64,000 nt of DNA, from positions 16,371,798 through 16,435,797 of the forward strand of contig NC_051068.1 of the NCBI RefSeq assembly GCF_004664715.2, in the 5' to 3' direction. The DNA is from Peromyscus leucopus (Eukaryota > Chordata > Mammalia > Rodentia > Cricetidae). Position 1 is the first letter of the stretch, and every line of letters starts with the position of its first letter. The notes under the pieces were generated by a model that was given only the letters and a program-made list of their open reading frames with translations, did no database searches and was not told the origin of the DNA. Of the stretch, positions 45,509-56,326 are shown in pieces. A program made the translations under genes and the position numbers.

Positions 45509-45985
45509 CTTGGTAGTTTTGGAGTTACTATAGCAAATGTCACAAACAGAAACAGAGCCTCAGGTTAATCTGTGTTCCTGCCCGATAGAAAGAAGTGGCT
45601 GAGCAGGATTCAGCTAGACACACTTGACTGTAGTGCCCAAGTGTTTCTAAAACATCAACTCTATTTTAAAACATAGTGCAAAGGCATATTTCTAAACATC
45701 TAAAGATTGGGAAAAAAATATGTGAAAATGCTTAAGCACAAGTTGTTGCTGGCTCTGTCTAAAGGGAAGAGTCAAAAACTACTACAGCTAGGACCCAGCC
45801 AGAAGGAATTTCTGTCACACCCACCCATCTTCACTTACCTAAGGAAACATCAGGAAGAACAGATGTTCAGCTGCCATATTTCTGCTCTGAAGTAATTGAT
45901 CTGAAATGTGTATGGCAAGCAGGAAGAGTAATGGAAAAATATGACACCAGTCAACATGAAATCATATATTTAATCTGAAAGAAAG
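45509..45985. other. Unassigned sequence between two ERV regions
   Basis: Possibly old L1 continued from 42573, but no block is clear enough. Confidence 0.35.
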
Positions 45986-45987
45986 TG

Positions 45988-46185
45988 ATGGGACTTGAGA
46001 AATGGCCCATCAGTTAAGAGCACATGATGATCTTCCTCAACTCCAGCTCTAGGGCATCCAATGCCTTCTTTTAGCCTTTGGACAGACAGACAGACAGACA
46101 GACAGACAGAAAGACAGATAGACACAGACACACACACACACACACACACACACACGAAACTAAAACCTTTTTTTAAAAAAAATGA
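45988..46185 (+). mobile_element. B2-like SINE with (GACA)n/(CA)n tail
   Basis: ACTTGAGAAATGGCCCATCAG, TTAAGAGCACATGATGATC and CTCTAGGGCATCCAATGCC resemble B2. They are followed by GGACAGACAGACAGACAGAC, a (CA)n run and an A-rich end. Confidence 0.7.
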
Positions 46186-46262
46186 AATGGAATGAATTAA
46201 ATATGAAAGTATAGGTGTCAAGTCTCTTCACTTGCCACACCTGCATGCTACATAGCCACACT

Positions 46263-46268
46263 CAGGAG
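46263..46268 (+). other. Target-site duplication (left) CAGGAG
   Basis: Exact 6-bp match to 49466-49471. Confidence 0.93.
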
Positions 46269-46706
46269 TGTTGTTATTTGTTCTTTAGCTCTTTTGGGGG
46301 GTGACTGCCACCCAGCTCCCAAATAAATTACACACAAAGGTTTGTTCTTATGAATGCCCGGCCTTAGCTTGGCTTAGTTTCTTGCCAGCTTTCCTCAACT
46401 TAAATGATCTCATCTACCTTTTGCCTCTGGTCTTTACATTCTCTTACTTCTGTAAATCTTACTCTTACTCCGTAGCTTGCTGGTTGTGTTGCTGGGTGGC
46501 TGGCTACTTGACCTCCTCTCCCAGATTTGTCCTCTACATATTCTGCCTGCCTGGAAGCCCTGCCTATTCTTTCCCCTGCCTTACTATTGGCCAGTTCTTT
46601 ATTAGACCATCAGGTGTTTTACATAGGCACAGTAACACAGCTTCATAGAGTTAAACGAATGCAACATAAACAAAAGTAACACACCTTAAAATAATATTCC
46701 TTAACA
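46269..46706 (-). repeat. 3' LTR of minus-strand ERV
   Basis: The plus strand begins TGTTGTTATTTGTTC and ends AATATTCCTTAACA. Contains CCCAAATAAATTACACAC (AATAAA lies elsewhere on the minus strand as TTTATT on plus, near 46596). Confidence 0.9.
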
Positions 46707-46707
46707 T

Positions 46708-46725
46708 TTCCCCCTTTTTGTCTAA
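46708..46725 (-). other. Polypurine tract (minus)
   Basis: Minus strand AGACAAAAAGGGGGAAA directly before the LTR TG. Confidence 0.8.
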
Positions 46726-47060
46726 ATAAAAATAAAGATTTTAACTTTAACATAGTAAAACTATATACAATAACAATTATCAAGTAAGGATTACATTCAC
46801 AATATTCTGTCCATTTGTAGTTAATGTATTCAAAAATAATGCATTATCTATCGTATCTTAGTGAATCCAAAATTTTACATCTAATTTACTTTCTATCATA
46901 ACTAAGGAAAACTGCAACTATAACTATCTAGCTTTCAATTCCATCAAAGACCCAGAAGGATGTAATATTATCTAACAACAGAGACATTTGGCTATCTGGA
47001 CAGTCAAGAAAATTTCCTCTGCAACATTGGGGCATCAATCTTCAGCCTATAGGCCTACAG

Positions 47061-47251
47061 TATCTGGCAGACTTCTCAGTGAAGCAGGGAATTTGAAGGA
47101 CTGTCCTGCCTTGTATTTGCAATGTTCGCCAGTCACTTTCCTCTGTGTCCTGCAGAATATCTGACAGACTCTTCTGTGAAGCAGGGAATTTGAAGGACTG
47201 TCCTGCCTTGTTTCAGCAAAGTTCAACAGTCACTTTCCTCTGTGTCCTGCA
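47061..47251. repeat. Tandem duplication of about 95 bp inside the ERV
   Basis: Units 47061-47156 and 47157-47251 share TATCTG(G/A)CAGACT, GTGAAGCAGGGAATTTGAAG, GACTGTCCTGCCTTG and CAGTCACTTTCCTCTGTGTC in order, with a few substitutions. Confidence 0.85.
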
Positions 47252-47445
47252 TGTCCAGTCTGCACAGCACATTGTCAGCAGTCAAAGGCAAGAACAGTTT
47301 CTTTGCCCAGTGGCTAAACTTGCCACAATAAAAGCAAACTCCATAAGGAGTTTCTTCAATGCTTATCAGCTCTGAAGTAAATTGATGCTGCTAGGAGCAG
47401 ATGTGTCTCATTGTTATGATAAACTTTTTTAACAAAACATTTAAA

Positions 47446-47621
47446 GCTGGGCAGTGGTGGCACACGCCATTAATCCCAGCACTTGGGAGGCAGAGGCAGG
47501 CAGATCTCTGTGAGTTCAAGGCCACCCTGGGCTACAGAGTGAGTTCCAGGAAAGGACAAAGCTACACAGAAAAAACCCTGTCTCGAAACAAACAAAAAAA
47601 AACAAACAAAAAAACACCCCA
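47446..47621 (+). mobile_element. Young B1 SINE inside the ERV (plus)
   Basis: GCTGGGCAGTGGTGGCACAC through ACCCTGTCTCGAAACAAAC with an A-rich tail. Exact target duplication AAAACATTTAAA at 47434-47445 and 47622-47633. Inserted after the ERV. Confidence 0.95.
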
Positions 47622-48988
47622 AAAACATTTAAATGCCATATTCTATAGATCTTTGAAGTATTTGAAGACCGTCTATCTAAAATATATCTATTTAACCTAG
47701 AAAACATACCTAACATATCTACGAATTTGATTACTATAAATTACTAACCACTAACCTATGTTTCCTGATTATCCTACATAGTTTATAATAACCACTTTCA
47801 AAAACTAGAATTTTCCTTTATATTTTTAAATAATCTGCATAGGTACAATACCTTAAACAAGAATAGAAACATATATACAATATGTTGTAACAAAAATAAC
47901 CTTACATTTTTATCAATATACAAAAAATCCTTTAAACAAAAGTAGAGACATATATACAGTGTAACAAAAATAACTTTAAATTTGCATCAATATTCTATAT
48001 TCCTCTAAATGATAACAAACATCCATAACCCACCAAATAACCAAAACCCACCCACACCCTCTAACTCTTGGGAATATGGGTGTGGTTTTCTCCATACTTT
48101 TTCCTGCTGTGTATGGATGAAGTATCTTTAGGATCCCAGAGAGAAAATTTGAGATAATGACCAAGTACTGTGAAGACCAACAGTAAGCTTTACTGATAGA
48201 TATCACCTGTCAAATTTTAGGAGGTCTTGCCTGATCAAACCTGATCCATATTAATCCTGAAAGAATCCACAGCCTCTCATCTCCTGTGGGAACAAAACTC
48301 CAAAGCATTTTTGATTTCCATTTGACAAATATATTTTTTACTTCTTTTTTAAAGTTAAGGCATTTCTAAAATATCCAGACTAGTTCAATTTAGCAGTCCA
48401 GTTCCCAATCCCTTGTGTCCTAGCAGCTGTATTTTGCTTCTCAACAGTCAAAAGAATCAAAATCAACACATACAAGATCCAAATTGCCTGTGTATTTCCC
48501 CTCTTAATGTGGCTTATTGTTTATTATTGTACTTCTCTCTTTAAAGACTTTGTTTTATAAATGATTTCTTTCTATGACTATACCCCTTTCCTTTCTTTCT
48601 TAAGCCTACACACATTGTAAAACACATTGGAACCTGTTTATAGGTTTTACCATCTGGATCTCTTTTACTGCATATCTTTTTGCCTTTTTTGACTGCAAGA
48701 GCAAACTTTTAAACTGATAAGGTACAACTGGATTCTCTGCATATGTGGCTCTCAGCTGGCTCTGCTCACTTCTCGGGTCTTGAAAGTCAAGTGTGAAACT
48801 CGAACGCTGGTTGGAGGTTTGTCTGACCAGGAACTATGAAAGCCAGTACCTGAGCTGCAGCAGGCGATTTTTGCTTAGCTTGCCATTTTTTATTTAGCAC
48901 TGCCAGCTGAACAGCAGTGCCTCTTAAAGGAGCTGTATCCTCTCCCCCCACCCCCCAAAGTTTTCTCAGGCACTATGGAAATTTGAGT

Positions 48989-49006
48989 GCCCCATGTTGG
49001 GTACCA
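48989..49006 (-). other. Primer-binding site, tRNA-Lys type (minus)
   Basis: Minus strand TGGTACCCAACATGGGGC, three nt from the 5' LTR. It differs from the complement of tRNA-Lys(1,2) (TGGCGCCCAACGTGGGGC) at three sites, all consistent with CpG decay. Confidence 0.85.
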
Positions 49007-49009
49007 ATT

Positions 49010-49465
49010 TGTTGTTTTTGCTCTTTTGGGGGCAAAATAAACTAGCCCTCAAATAAATCACACACATGTGAGGCTTATTCTTACTTATGAATACCCAGCT
49101 TTAGCTTGGTTTAGTTTCTAGCCAGCTGTCTTTAACTTTACCCACCTGTCTTTTGCCTCTGGGCTTTTCCCTTTCTCTTACTTCTGTAAATTTTATTCTT
49201 ATTCTGTGGCTTGCTGTGTAGTGGGGTGGCTGGCCCCTGGAGTCCTTCTCTGGCTCCTTCTCGATCCCTTTCTCCCAGATTCCTCCCTTTATCTATACTC
49301 TGTGCCTGCCAGCCCCACCTATCATTTCTCCTGCCTTGCTATTGGCTGTTCAGCTCTTTATTATTAGATCATCAGGTGTTTTAGACAGGCATAGTAACAC
49401 AGCTTCACAGAGTTATATAAATGCAACATGAACAAAAGTAACACACTTTAAAATATTCCACTACA
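49010..49465 (-). repeat. 5' LTR of minus-strand ERV
   Basis: The plus strand begins TGTTGTTTTTGCTCTTTTGG and ends ATATTCCACTACA, followed by target duplication CAGGAG at 49466-49471. Confidence 0.9.
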
Positions 49466-49609
49466 CAGGAGTATGTCATCCAGGAAGCTCTTGTCAAAGC
49501 TCTTTTAGTATAAGCACACATTGTGCTTTGCAGTCTAGAACTTGTTTCAGAAGATGGTTAGAAACAGATAAACATAAGAGTCACTTTTCTTTGGAGGATG
49601 TTGCTGCCG

Positions 49610-49850
49610 TTATGTTACCTATGTCCTGGTGAATGGTCCCACACCCACTTACACATCATCAGTTCAGGTAGGACTCAGTGGAACATCAACAATATCATTA
49701 CCAAGAATAATAATTAAATGACATGAAGTCAGGAGGGATACAGTTTTAAGGCCCAGGGGCAAGCTGGACAGAGGTTGTGGGGGAAAGATATGACCAAAAT
49801 ACATTGTATATATGCATGAAACTTTTAAAGGTAAATAAAAATATTATTTA
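49610..49850 (+). mobile_element. L1 3' UTR end fragment
   Basis: CTATGTCCTGGTGAATGGTCC, ATGACATGAAGTCAGGAGGG and ACCAAAATACATTGTATATA parallel the L1 tail at 29040-29290; ends in GGTAAATAAAAATA. Confidence 0.7.
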
Positions 49851-49855
49851 AAAAA

Positions 49856-50218
49856 GAATAGATGAATCTGTCAATACTCCTGTTAATTGTGATTTCTCTC
49901 ATTACATTCAGGAAGAAACTTAAGCATTTATAAGCATTTATTAACAGCTACCAGTAACATTTAGTAATTTCTTTTTTTTTCTTTAGAACATTATGTCTTG
50001 GGGCAAAGTAAATGATAGGAAACTGTAGAAGCATCAGCCAGTGTTGTGACAGAAGCCTCATACACACTCAAGGGATCTAGATGGATACATTAACAAAAAC
50101 ACTTTTTATAAACAAAGAAAAGTAGAAAAGAAGATAATTGGATAATCTAAAGCAACTAGAAATGAAACACATTTTCTGAAGCCTGGAGTTATACATTGAG
50201 TTCTCCACAACTCAGTCT
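49856..50218. other. Unassigned sequence
   Basis: No feature recognised. Confidence 0.4.
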
Positions 50219-50220
50219 AA

Positions 50221-50263
<43 letters not shown>

Positions 50264-50266
50264 ATA
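50219..50266. repeat. (AAAT)n microsatellite
   Basis: About 11-12 AAAT/TAAA units. Confidence 0.95.
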
Positions 50267-50413
50267 GGACTTAGCTGAGGCTGGTGGAAAAGGTCTGAAT
50301 TTCCAGTTATCAGGAGACTGAGACAGGAGGATCACAGGCTCAAGAGCTGTCTAGACTGTAGAGCGAGTTCAAGGCCAGTTGGGAAAAGTTAGAGAGACCT
50401 TTACACAATAATT

Positions 50414-50462
<49 letters not shown>

Positions 50463-50700
50463 CGAGACAGGTTTTCTGTGTATTTTGCGCCTTTCTGAGC
50501 TCACTTGGTAGCCAGGCTGGCTTGAACTACAGAGATCCGCTGGCTCTGCTCCGAGTGCTGGATTAAGCGTGCCACAACGCCCCTACACAATAATTTCTAA
50601 AGGACTTATAGCTCAGCAGGAGAGAACTCACCTGGCTTTGCCTAGCATGTACAAGGCCCCAAGTTCAACCTCAAGTGTTGAAAAGTCCTCCACATATGTG
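50267..50700 (+). mobile_element. B4-like composite SINE (B1-related part + ID-like part), split by a B1
   Basis: 50270-50400 is B1-related (CAGTTATCAGGAGACTGAGAC, GAGTTCAAGGCCAGTTGGG). 50600-50690 is ID-like with tRNA-derived text (CTTATAGCTCAGCAGGAGAG, GCCTAGCATGTACAAGGCCC, AAGTTCAACCTC). A younger B1 interrupts between them. Confidence 0.7.
50403..50598 (-). mobile_element. B1 SINE (minus) with exact target duplication but an indel-damaged body
   Basis: Target duplication ACACAATAATTTCT at 50403-50416 and 50585-50598 is exact. A 47-nt T-run (A-tail on minus) at 50416-50462 is followed by B1 body 50463-50583. The body keeps B1 order but lacks single bases at many places, mostly in runs: GCTGGATTAAGCGTGCC where B1 has GCTGGGATTAAAGGCGTG, CTGCTCCGAG for CTGCCTCCCGAG, GACAGGTTTT for GACAGGGTTT. 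Either a badly sequenced stretch or unusual decay. Confidence 0.9.
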
Positions 50701-52354
50701 ATTTCAAGATTAGGAAACAATCTTTTCTATTTCAAACCTCTGTCTTTTTGTCACATACTGAAGATTCTCTTAGTGATATTGTTAGAAAGCTGTAATGTAA
50801 AAGTGTTTGTTATATTACGTGACTTCTTAGGAAATGGTTTCATGCAGGTATTTTGTTGTATGGCTCTCACACCATTGCAGAGAAATTAAAGGCTTTCTCT
50901 GAGCCTGCAAACTGTGCTTGCTTATACAGAGGATTTTCTATAAATGTGTTATTCCTACAAACTCACTATCATTTTCTCACCTCTGCTGCCAAAATTTGTA
51001 CCCAGTCAAAACATCAGATGGGGAAAAAAACAGGACTCCTACACACATCATAGTTCCATATTCTCCAGCAGGTAGGTCAAAGGTCTTCATCATCAATTTT
51101 ATGCCTTCTGGAGAACACACAATTACTTCCCAATTAAGGATGCAGACAATTTTATAGCTTCATACTTGATAACTCTAAGACATCCACCAAGACCTCAATT
51201 AAACAAGATCAAAACTGACCCACCTTCTTGTCCGAATTTCAAACTTTTCTGCCTGTTATAAGTAGTGACCTCATCGTCCACTCAGTTTCATAACCCAGAA
51301 AATTCAATGAGTCTTCAACTCCTTATTCTTTAAGTCTGAGTAACTCTGTTTTCCAACAGCTTTGGCTTGTGCTCTTGTTCTCTTGGCCCTGATCTCCTGA
51401 CCAAGGGATCTCCTCAAGTTGCTTTCTGCCTCCTCCTACTCATCCTCATGTAGCACAAAGGCATATTTCTAAACAGTCAGTCTGCATGCCTGGCTCACAG
51501 CAGTCTCAAAAGATGTCTGTTTTCTTCAGGATGAAGACCAATTCCTACTCATGCCCATAGAGCCCTTTACAATTGACACCATTCTGCATTTCCAATCTCT
51601 TAGCTCAGGGCACTAATAGTACATTTTTTTTTTATTAGAAACAAATTTAATTGTTTATTTGATGAAGCAATACTGATGTGTTTCAAAATGTACATGAACA
51701 AATTATGGTGCTTTTCTACAATGCAATTCTAACATAGAGTTGAAATTATCAGAAAAATATGATTATATACTTATACTAATGAAGCAAAATTATTCTTAGT
51801 GACTCCAAAGTTTATCAATAATGGTTAAATCAAATACAATTATATAGTCTACATCTGCAGGGATAAGCTAGAATATATAGAGAAAATAAGACTTTCACTA
51901 GAGAAATATTTACAATCAATTTTGAACAGATTACTTATCTGCCAATACATAGAAGTACTACAGATAGAGTGATTTAACTCTTCAAAGTAGGTTAACATTT
52001 CTTTTTTTGGGTTGAGTGCTGATGCTTGAACTTAGGGCATCATCTGTGTTAGGCAAGTTGAGACATACTCATACCTTTGAGATATACCTTTGGGATATAC
52101 CCACAATTTGAAAACCTAAATAATTGCATATTCATGAAGTATATAAAATTATATTTCCAAATAGCCAGATATGTAATCACAGAAATGAACAACTCAAAAT
52201 AACGTAAATGAAAAATCCACCATTTCATACAATAAGTACATTTTCTCTAGAACTTCTGTCCTTTCTGTGTCTTGACTGGCTACCCAAAGCCTACATCTAA
52301 TAATACATGTTTTAATCTTCACCACATGGACATTATTATCATTATTCCCCTAGA
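50701..52354. other. Unassigned sequence
   Basis: Short frames near 50569-51157 show no family signature. AT-rich; no gene or clear repeat. Confidence 0.4.
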
Positions 52355-52557
52355 CAGTGGTTCTCAACCTTCCTATTGCTGTGACCCTTTAATACAAGTC
52401 CTCATGTTGTGGTGACCCCCCAACCATAAAATTATTTCATTGCTACTTTATAACTGTAATCTTGCTACTTTATGAATCATAACATAGATATCTGATATGT
52501 AGGATAGCTGATATGCAACCCTGAAAGGGGTCATGACCCATGGGTTGAGAACCACTG
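52355..52557 (+). mobile_element. URR1-type hAT (Charlie) MITE
   Basis: About 203 bp with terminal inverted repeats CAGTGGTTCTCAACC ... GGTTGAGAACCACTG. Body includes CTTCCTATTGCTGTGACCC, CCTCATGTTGTGGTGACCCC and TCTGATATGTAGGATAGC, a familiar rodent non-autonomous hAT repeat. A clean 8-bp duplication is not seen (CCCTAGA left, CCCTAAG right). Confidence 0.92.
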
Positions 52558-52787
52558 CCCTAAGGTATCCATGTGTTCACACTTGCACTGATAGCTGTTG
52601 AAAATGATCTCTTGTTCTTGGTATGAAAGATTTCTACTTTGCAAGTTTTTCCTCTTGCATCTTTCTCTGTGAAGTTTCCACTCCTGTGCCAGGGTACCAG
52701 TTGTTCATTTCTTTGTGTCATCATCTTGCTCTCTACCTGCACCTTGTGGGTTAGGCTTCAAGTCCTAAAGCCCAGTTCCCTAAAAAC

Positions 52788-52793
52788 ATAAGC
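52788..52793 (+). other. Target-site duplication (left) ATAAGC
   Basis: Exact 6-bp match to 53170-53175. Confidence 0.9.
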
Positions 52794-53169
52794 TGATGAG
52801 GGAATGTCTTTCTGTATGCTGTGAATGTGTTGCTCTGATTGGTTGATAAATAAAATGCTTATTGGCCAGTAGACAGGCAGGAAGTATAGGCGGGATAAAC
52901 AGACAAGGAGAATTCTGGGTAGAGGAAGGTTGGCAGGAGTCTCCAGCCAGACACAGAGGAAGCAAGATGTGAAGGCAGAACTGAGAAAAGGTATCAAGCC
53001 ATGTGGCTAAACATAGATAAGAATTATGGGTTAGTTTAAGTGTAAGAGCTAGTCAGTAATAAGCCTGAGCTAATGGCCAGACAGTTTATAAGTAATATAA
53101 ACGTCTGTATTTTTACTTGGGACTGAGCAGCTGCAGGACTGGACGGGACACAGGAAAACTCCAACTACA
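52794..53169 (+). repeat. Solo LTR (plus) with perfect 6-bp target duplication
   Basis: TGATGAGGGAATGTCTTTC ... AAACTCCAACTACA, 376 bp. Contains TTGATAAATAAAATGC, GGCAGGAAGTATAGGCGGGA, ATCAAGCCATGTGGCTAA and CAGTTTATAAGTAATATAA, the last three recalling the 31.2- and 42.6-kb LTRs, so it is a related class II LTR. Confidence 0.92.
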
Positions 53170-53175
53170 ATAAGC

Positions 53176-54510
53176 TTTTTAGTAACTAGGGTCTTTGTAT
53201 ATGCAATCAAGCTCAGATGAGGCTTAGGGTCAAACAGAGTCATAAGACTCGTGTCTTCACAAAAAGGAGAGTTGGACTCTGGTAGGTGTAAAGGTTGTGA
53301 TGTAAAATGGAAACAGAGATTGGATGATGTAGCCTCAAGACAAGAAACACCAGAAATTGCTGGCAACAACCAGAATCTATGAGGCAGTGTGAAATAGATT
53401 CCTTATAGAGCTGTCAGAAGCCTTGATTTTTCGGTTCCAGGCCTCCATAACTGTGAGAAAACAAACACATTCAAGCTGCTGGTTTTCAGTACTTTGTTTA
53501 TAGCAGTCCTATTAAGTTAATGAACCAGGCAAAGTCACCCACCCCTTTTGATACTGTACAATGGTTTTGCTTTATGTCTGTGTTCCTACACTGCCTGTAG
53601 AGTAGACAGCAAAGACAGAGAAAGACTGAGACCTTGTCTTCTTTGTACCTCATCCCTGTTTCCAAGCCTTCCCTTAACTCAAAGTACACTCAGGTCCTAG
53701 CTTGATGGTTTTGATAGGCCTCTGTCTTTAGCTAAGAATGTTCTGAGTCTGTGGCATGTGTGGCCCAAGGCACCAATAAACCTAGAACAAAAGACTAGTT
53801 GAGGGAGAGTGGAGAAGTATCATCACAGTGGGTACATGGACAACAGCATCATATCTCACTGTACCATCACATATTTTCTTTCTGTTTTTATGCATGCATT
53901 GTTCTTACTGACTCAGTTAGAGTAAATCTGAGGCATCACTATTTCACCTATACAGACTGTAGCATGCATGCCCACTCAGCTTTTTATATGGCTTCTGAAG
54001 AACTGATCTCTGGCCCTTGCCTTGTGCAGCAAGCAGTTTGTCCACTGACACATCTCCCCAGACTAAAAATAAATATCGTTATGTTAGCATTTTATTACCA
54101 GAGCTAAGAAAATCAGTTATTCCTTGGCATTACCTAATATTGTTTCTAAATTGAAATGTTTCCATTAAAGTGCTTTTCTAACAAGTGGTTTGTTTACATT
54201 GGGCTCTAAACTTGGCTCAGATATTATGTGTGCTTCTTCAATCCCATCCTGATGTTGCCTTTACTAGATATTTGTCCCAATGTTAAGGTTTACTGTCAGA
54301 GAAGGCAAGAGCAGACTAAAAGCTCCATATCCCAGGTTTAAAATTCAGCTGGAAGATTGGCCTCCAAAGTCTTGGGCTTACTAATTAATTTGTTAATTGC
54401 TAATATTTTTAAAGGGCAATTTTATGTAAAATCCAAAGTTTGTATTTTTCTCACAAAAGATTCTGGCAAAGAATGTACTTCATCCTGTGTTCCAGCACCT
54501 GATGGGTGAA
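53176..54510. other. Unassigned sequence
   Basis: No gene or clear repeat recognised. Confidence 0.4.
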
Positions 54511-55035
54511 ACTTGCTAGCCCCTGTTCATCATGGACCCCATTCACCACATGTTTTCATTCACTGTAGGATTCAATTCATCACAGGCTCTATTCGCTACA
54601 TTGACTACAATCACTCCATCTCTACCACAGGCTCCTATTCATCACAGTCAGCATTCCCAAACTTCACCAAAGGTCCCATTCACCATGCTCATCACCCCCT
54701 CTTTCACCACAGGCCTTTCCTTCCCCTTCTTCAAATAGGTCCCTTTAATCAAAGTTAAACTGGGAAAGCAGGTTATCACAAATATGACCAGGAAAGGAAG
54801 ACCACTGAGGCATGTTTCTGATGGTCTAAGTTTCCACTCAGCACAGGCCCCCATTCATCACAGTCCTCTGTTTAGTTTGACATGGGCTCCCACTTACCAC
54901 TGGCCTTTTTCTCACAGGCCCCCACAGACCACAAGCCCCTGTTCACCACGGTCATCCACTCCCCCATAGGCTCCCATTAACTATAAGTACTAGTCATCAC
55001 CCAGTTGACCACAGGCTCCTCTTCAGTTTGCACTC
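54511..55035 (+). repeat. Degenerate 17-bp minisatellite, interrupted
   Basis: Units around CTCCCATTCATCACAGG recur with much variation from 54530 to about 54755 and again from 54832 to about 55030 (CAGGCCCCCATTCATCAC, GGGCTCCCACTTACCACTGG, CAGGCTCCCATTAACTATAA). The array is split by 54757-54830, an inverted copy of sequence at 56327-56400. Confidence 0.75.
54757..54830 (+). repeat. 74-bp inverted duplicate of 56327-56400
   Basis: Begins AAACTGGGAAAGCAGGTTAT and ends TTTCTGATGGTCTAAG. Reverse complement of 56327-56400 with two mismatches by eye (72 of 74). Homology ends sharply on both sides and the 17-bp minisatellite resumes. Confidence 0.95.
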
Positions 55036-55049
55036 CAAATATTTTCAAA

Positions 55050-55556
55050 GTTTTTATTCTTAATTTTATGCATGCTTTTATGCACTAATTACAAAGGAGT
55101 AAATTCCTGCTGTTGTCCAAAGAGATTCAGACTCGAGGATTCTCTTACTAAAGCTGTCAAAACATTGGTTTGTTACCTTGGAGCATGTGACCCTTGGTTT
55201 TGTCCCTTCAGTGTTCGTAAGAGCTGTTCCATGCAATGAAAATGGGGTACGAATGTCACCTCTGCAATTATGATAACTCAAATACTTCCAACCTGAGTTC
55301 ACAATCAATGCTCCTGTGCTATTTATTTTATCACTTAAAAAATGAGATTAATAAGAAAATGGGCAGCTAAAATGTCCTTTAGATCATAGCCTCAACTCAG
55401 AAGCAATCATATATATGATCCAGTTATGACTGACATGGACTTTACTTGAGTGTCCTTTTCATCATTAATTTTTTTTTAACCTGGAGAAACAAAAAGCACA
55501 GAACCAGAGGCTCCTTCCAATAATTAAGAGAGAGAGAAAAAAAATTAGATATAAAA
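55050..55556. other. Unassigned sequence
   Basis: No feature recognised. Confidence 0.4.
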
Positions 55557-55567
55557 CAGTAATTCCT

Positions 55568-55757
55568 GCTGGCAGTGGTGGCACACACCTTTAATCCTAG
55601 CACTCGAGAGGCAGAGCCAGGCAGATCTCTGTGAATTCAAGGCCAGCCTGGTCTACAGAGTGAGTTCCAGGACAGACACCAAAGCTACACAGAGAAACCC
55701 TGTCTCGAAAAACAAAACCAAACCAAACCAGACAAAAAACAAACAAACAAACAAAAC
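55568..55757 (+). mobile_element. B1 SINE (plus)
   Basis: GCTGGCAGTGGTGGCACACA through GAAACCCTGTCTCGAAAAAC, tail ACCAAACCAAACCAGAC then AAACAAACAAACAAAC. Target duplication CAGTAATTCCT (55557-55567) and CAGCAATTCCT (55758-55768), one mismatch. Confidence 0.93.
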
Positions 55758-55768
55758 CAGCAATTCCT

Positions 55769-56326
55769 CCCATTTCAGTTCCTAAAAAAAGCCAAACCCA
55801 AGCCTATCTGCAATTGAACAACAATGAGTTTGTGGTTTGAATTTAAAGTCATCTAGCTGGGAAAACCAGGCTCCACAAATCTATATGCCATTCATGAGTA
55901 GAGTTCCCACTTCACTTGTTCTTTCTAAAATATGATTTGTGAGAGGAAAAGTCCCCTGGAAAATTGTCCTGTAGCTATTCTACTCCTGAGGAAATTATAT
56001 TGAGAAGCAGGATTTCAAAACCGCATCTTCATGGGTGTGGTACCTAAACATATTTCTTGAGTTTATTCAAAATAATTTCTAGGAGAGGGTAAACTTGATT
56101 GTATTGAATTCCTAATGTTATGTTGTGGATGTTTTGAAATTTCACTTCTTCAGAGGAATAAAGTGGTAAGAAAAGCAATAAACCATAAGGAAAATGTAAA
56201 TCATAAGTTTTCAGTTTGTTTTTCAGATGATTTGATAAAGGTTAAGTGACCAGCGCCATTCTTGACCTAAGTGCTTGATAGTTTACACACTTCTAGAAAA
56301 TCATTTGTGGCTGTGTTGCCATACAG
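55769..56326. other. Unassigned sequence
   Basis: No feature recognised. Confidence 0.4.

Larger units (their letters stand above)
46269..49465 (-). mobile_element. Complete non-autonomous class II ERV, minus strand
   Basis: In minus sense: 5' LTR 49465-49010, primer site 49006-48989, internal 49009-46707, polypurine tract about 46725-46708, 3' LTR 46706-46269, flanked by CAGGAG. Total 3197 bp. No gag, pol or env frame is recognisable. The internal region carries a young B1 (47446-47621) and a roughly 95-bp tandem duplication (47061-47251). Its LTRs differ in length (456 versus 438 bp) and look more diverged from each other than those of the 42.6-kb element, so it is probably older. Confidence 0.93.

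Noticed and set aside
50585..50700. tRNA-like text near 50600-50690 considered as a tRNA gene
   Set aside because: Order and sequence fit an ID-type SINE derived from tRNA; no complete cloverleaf could be read.
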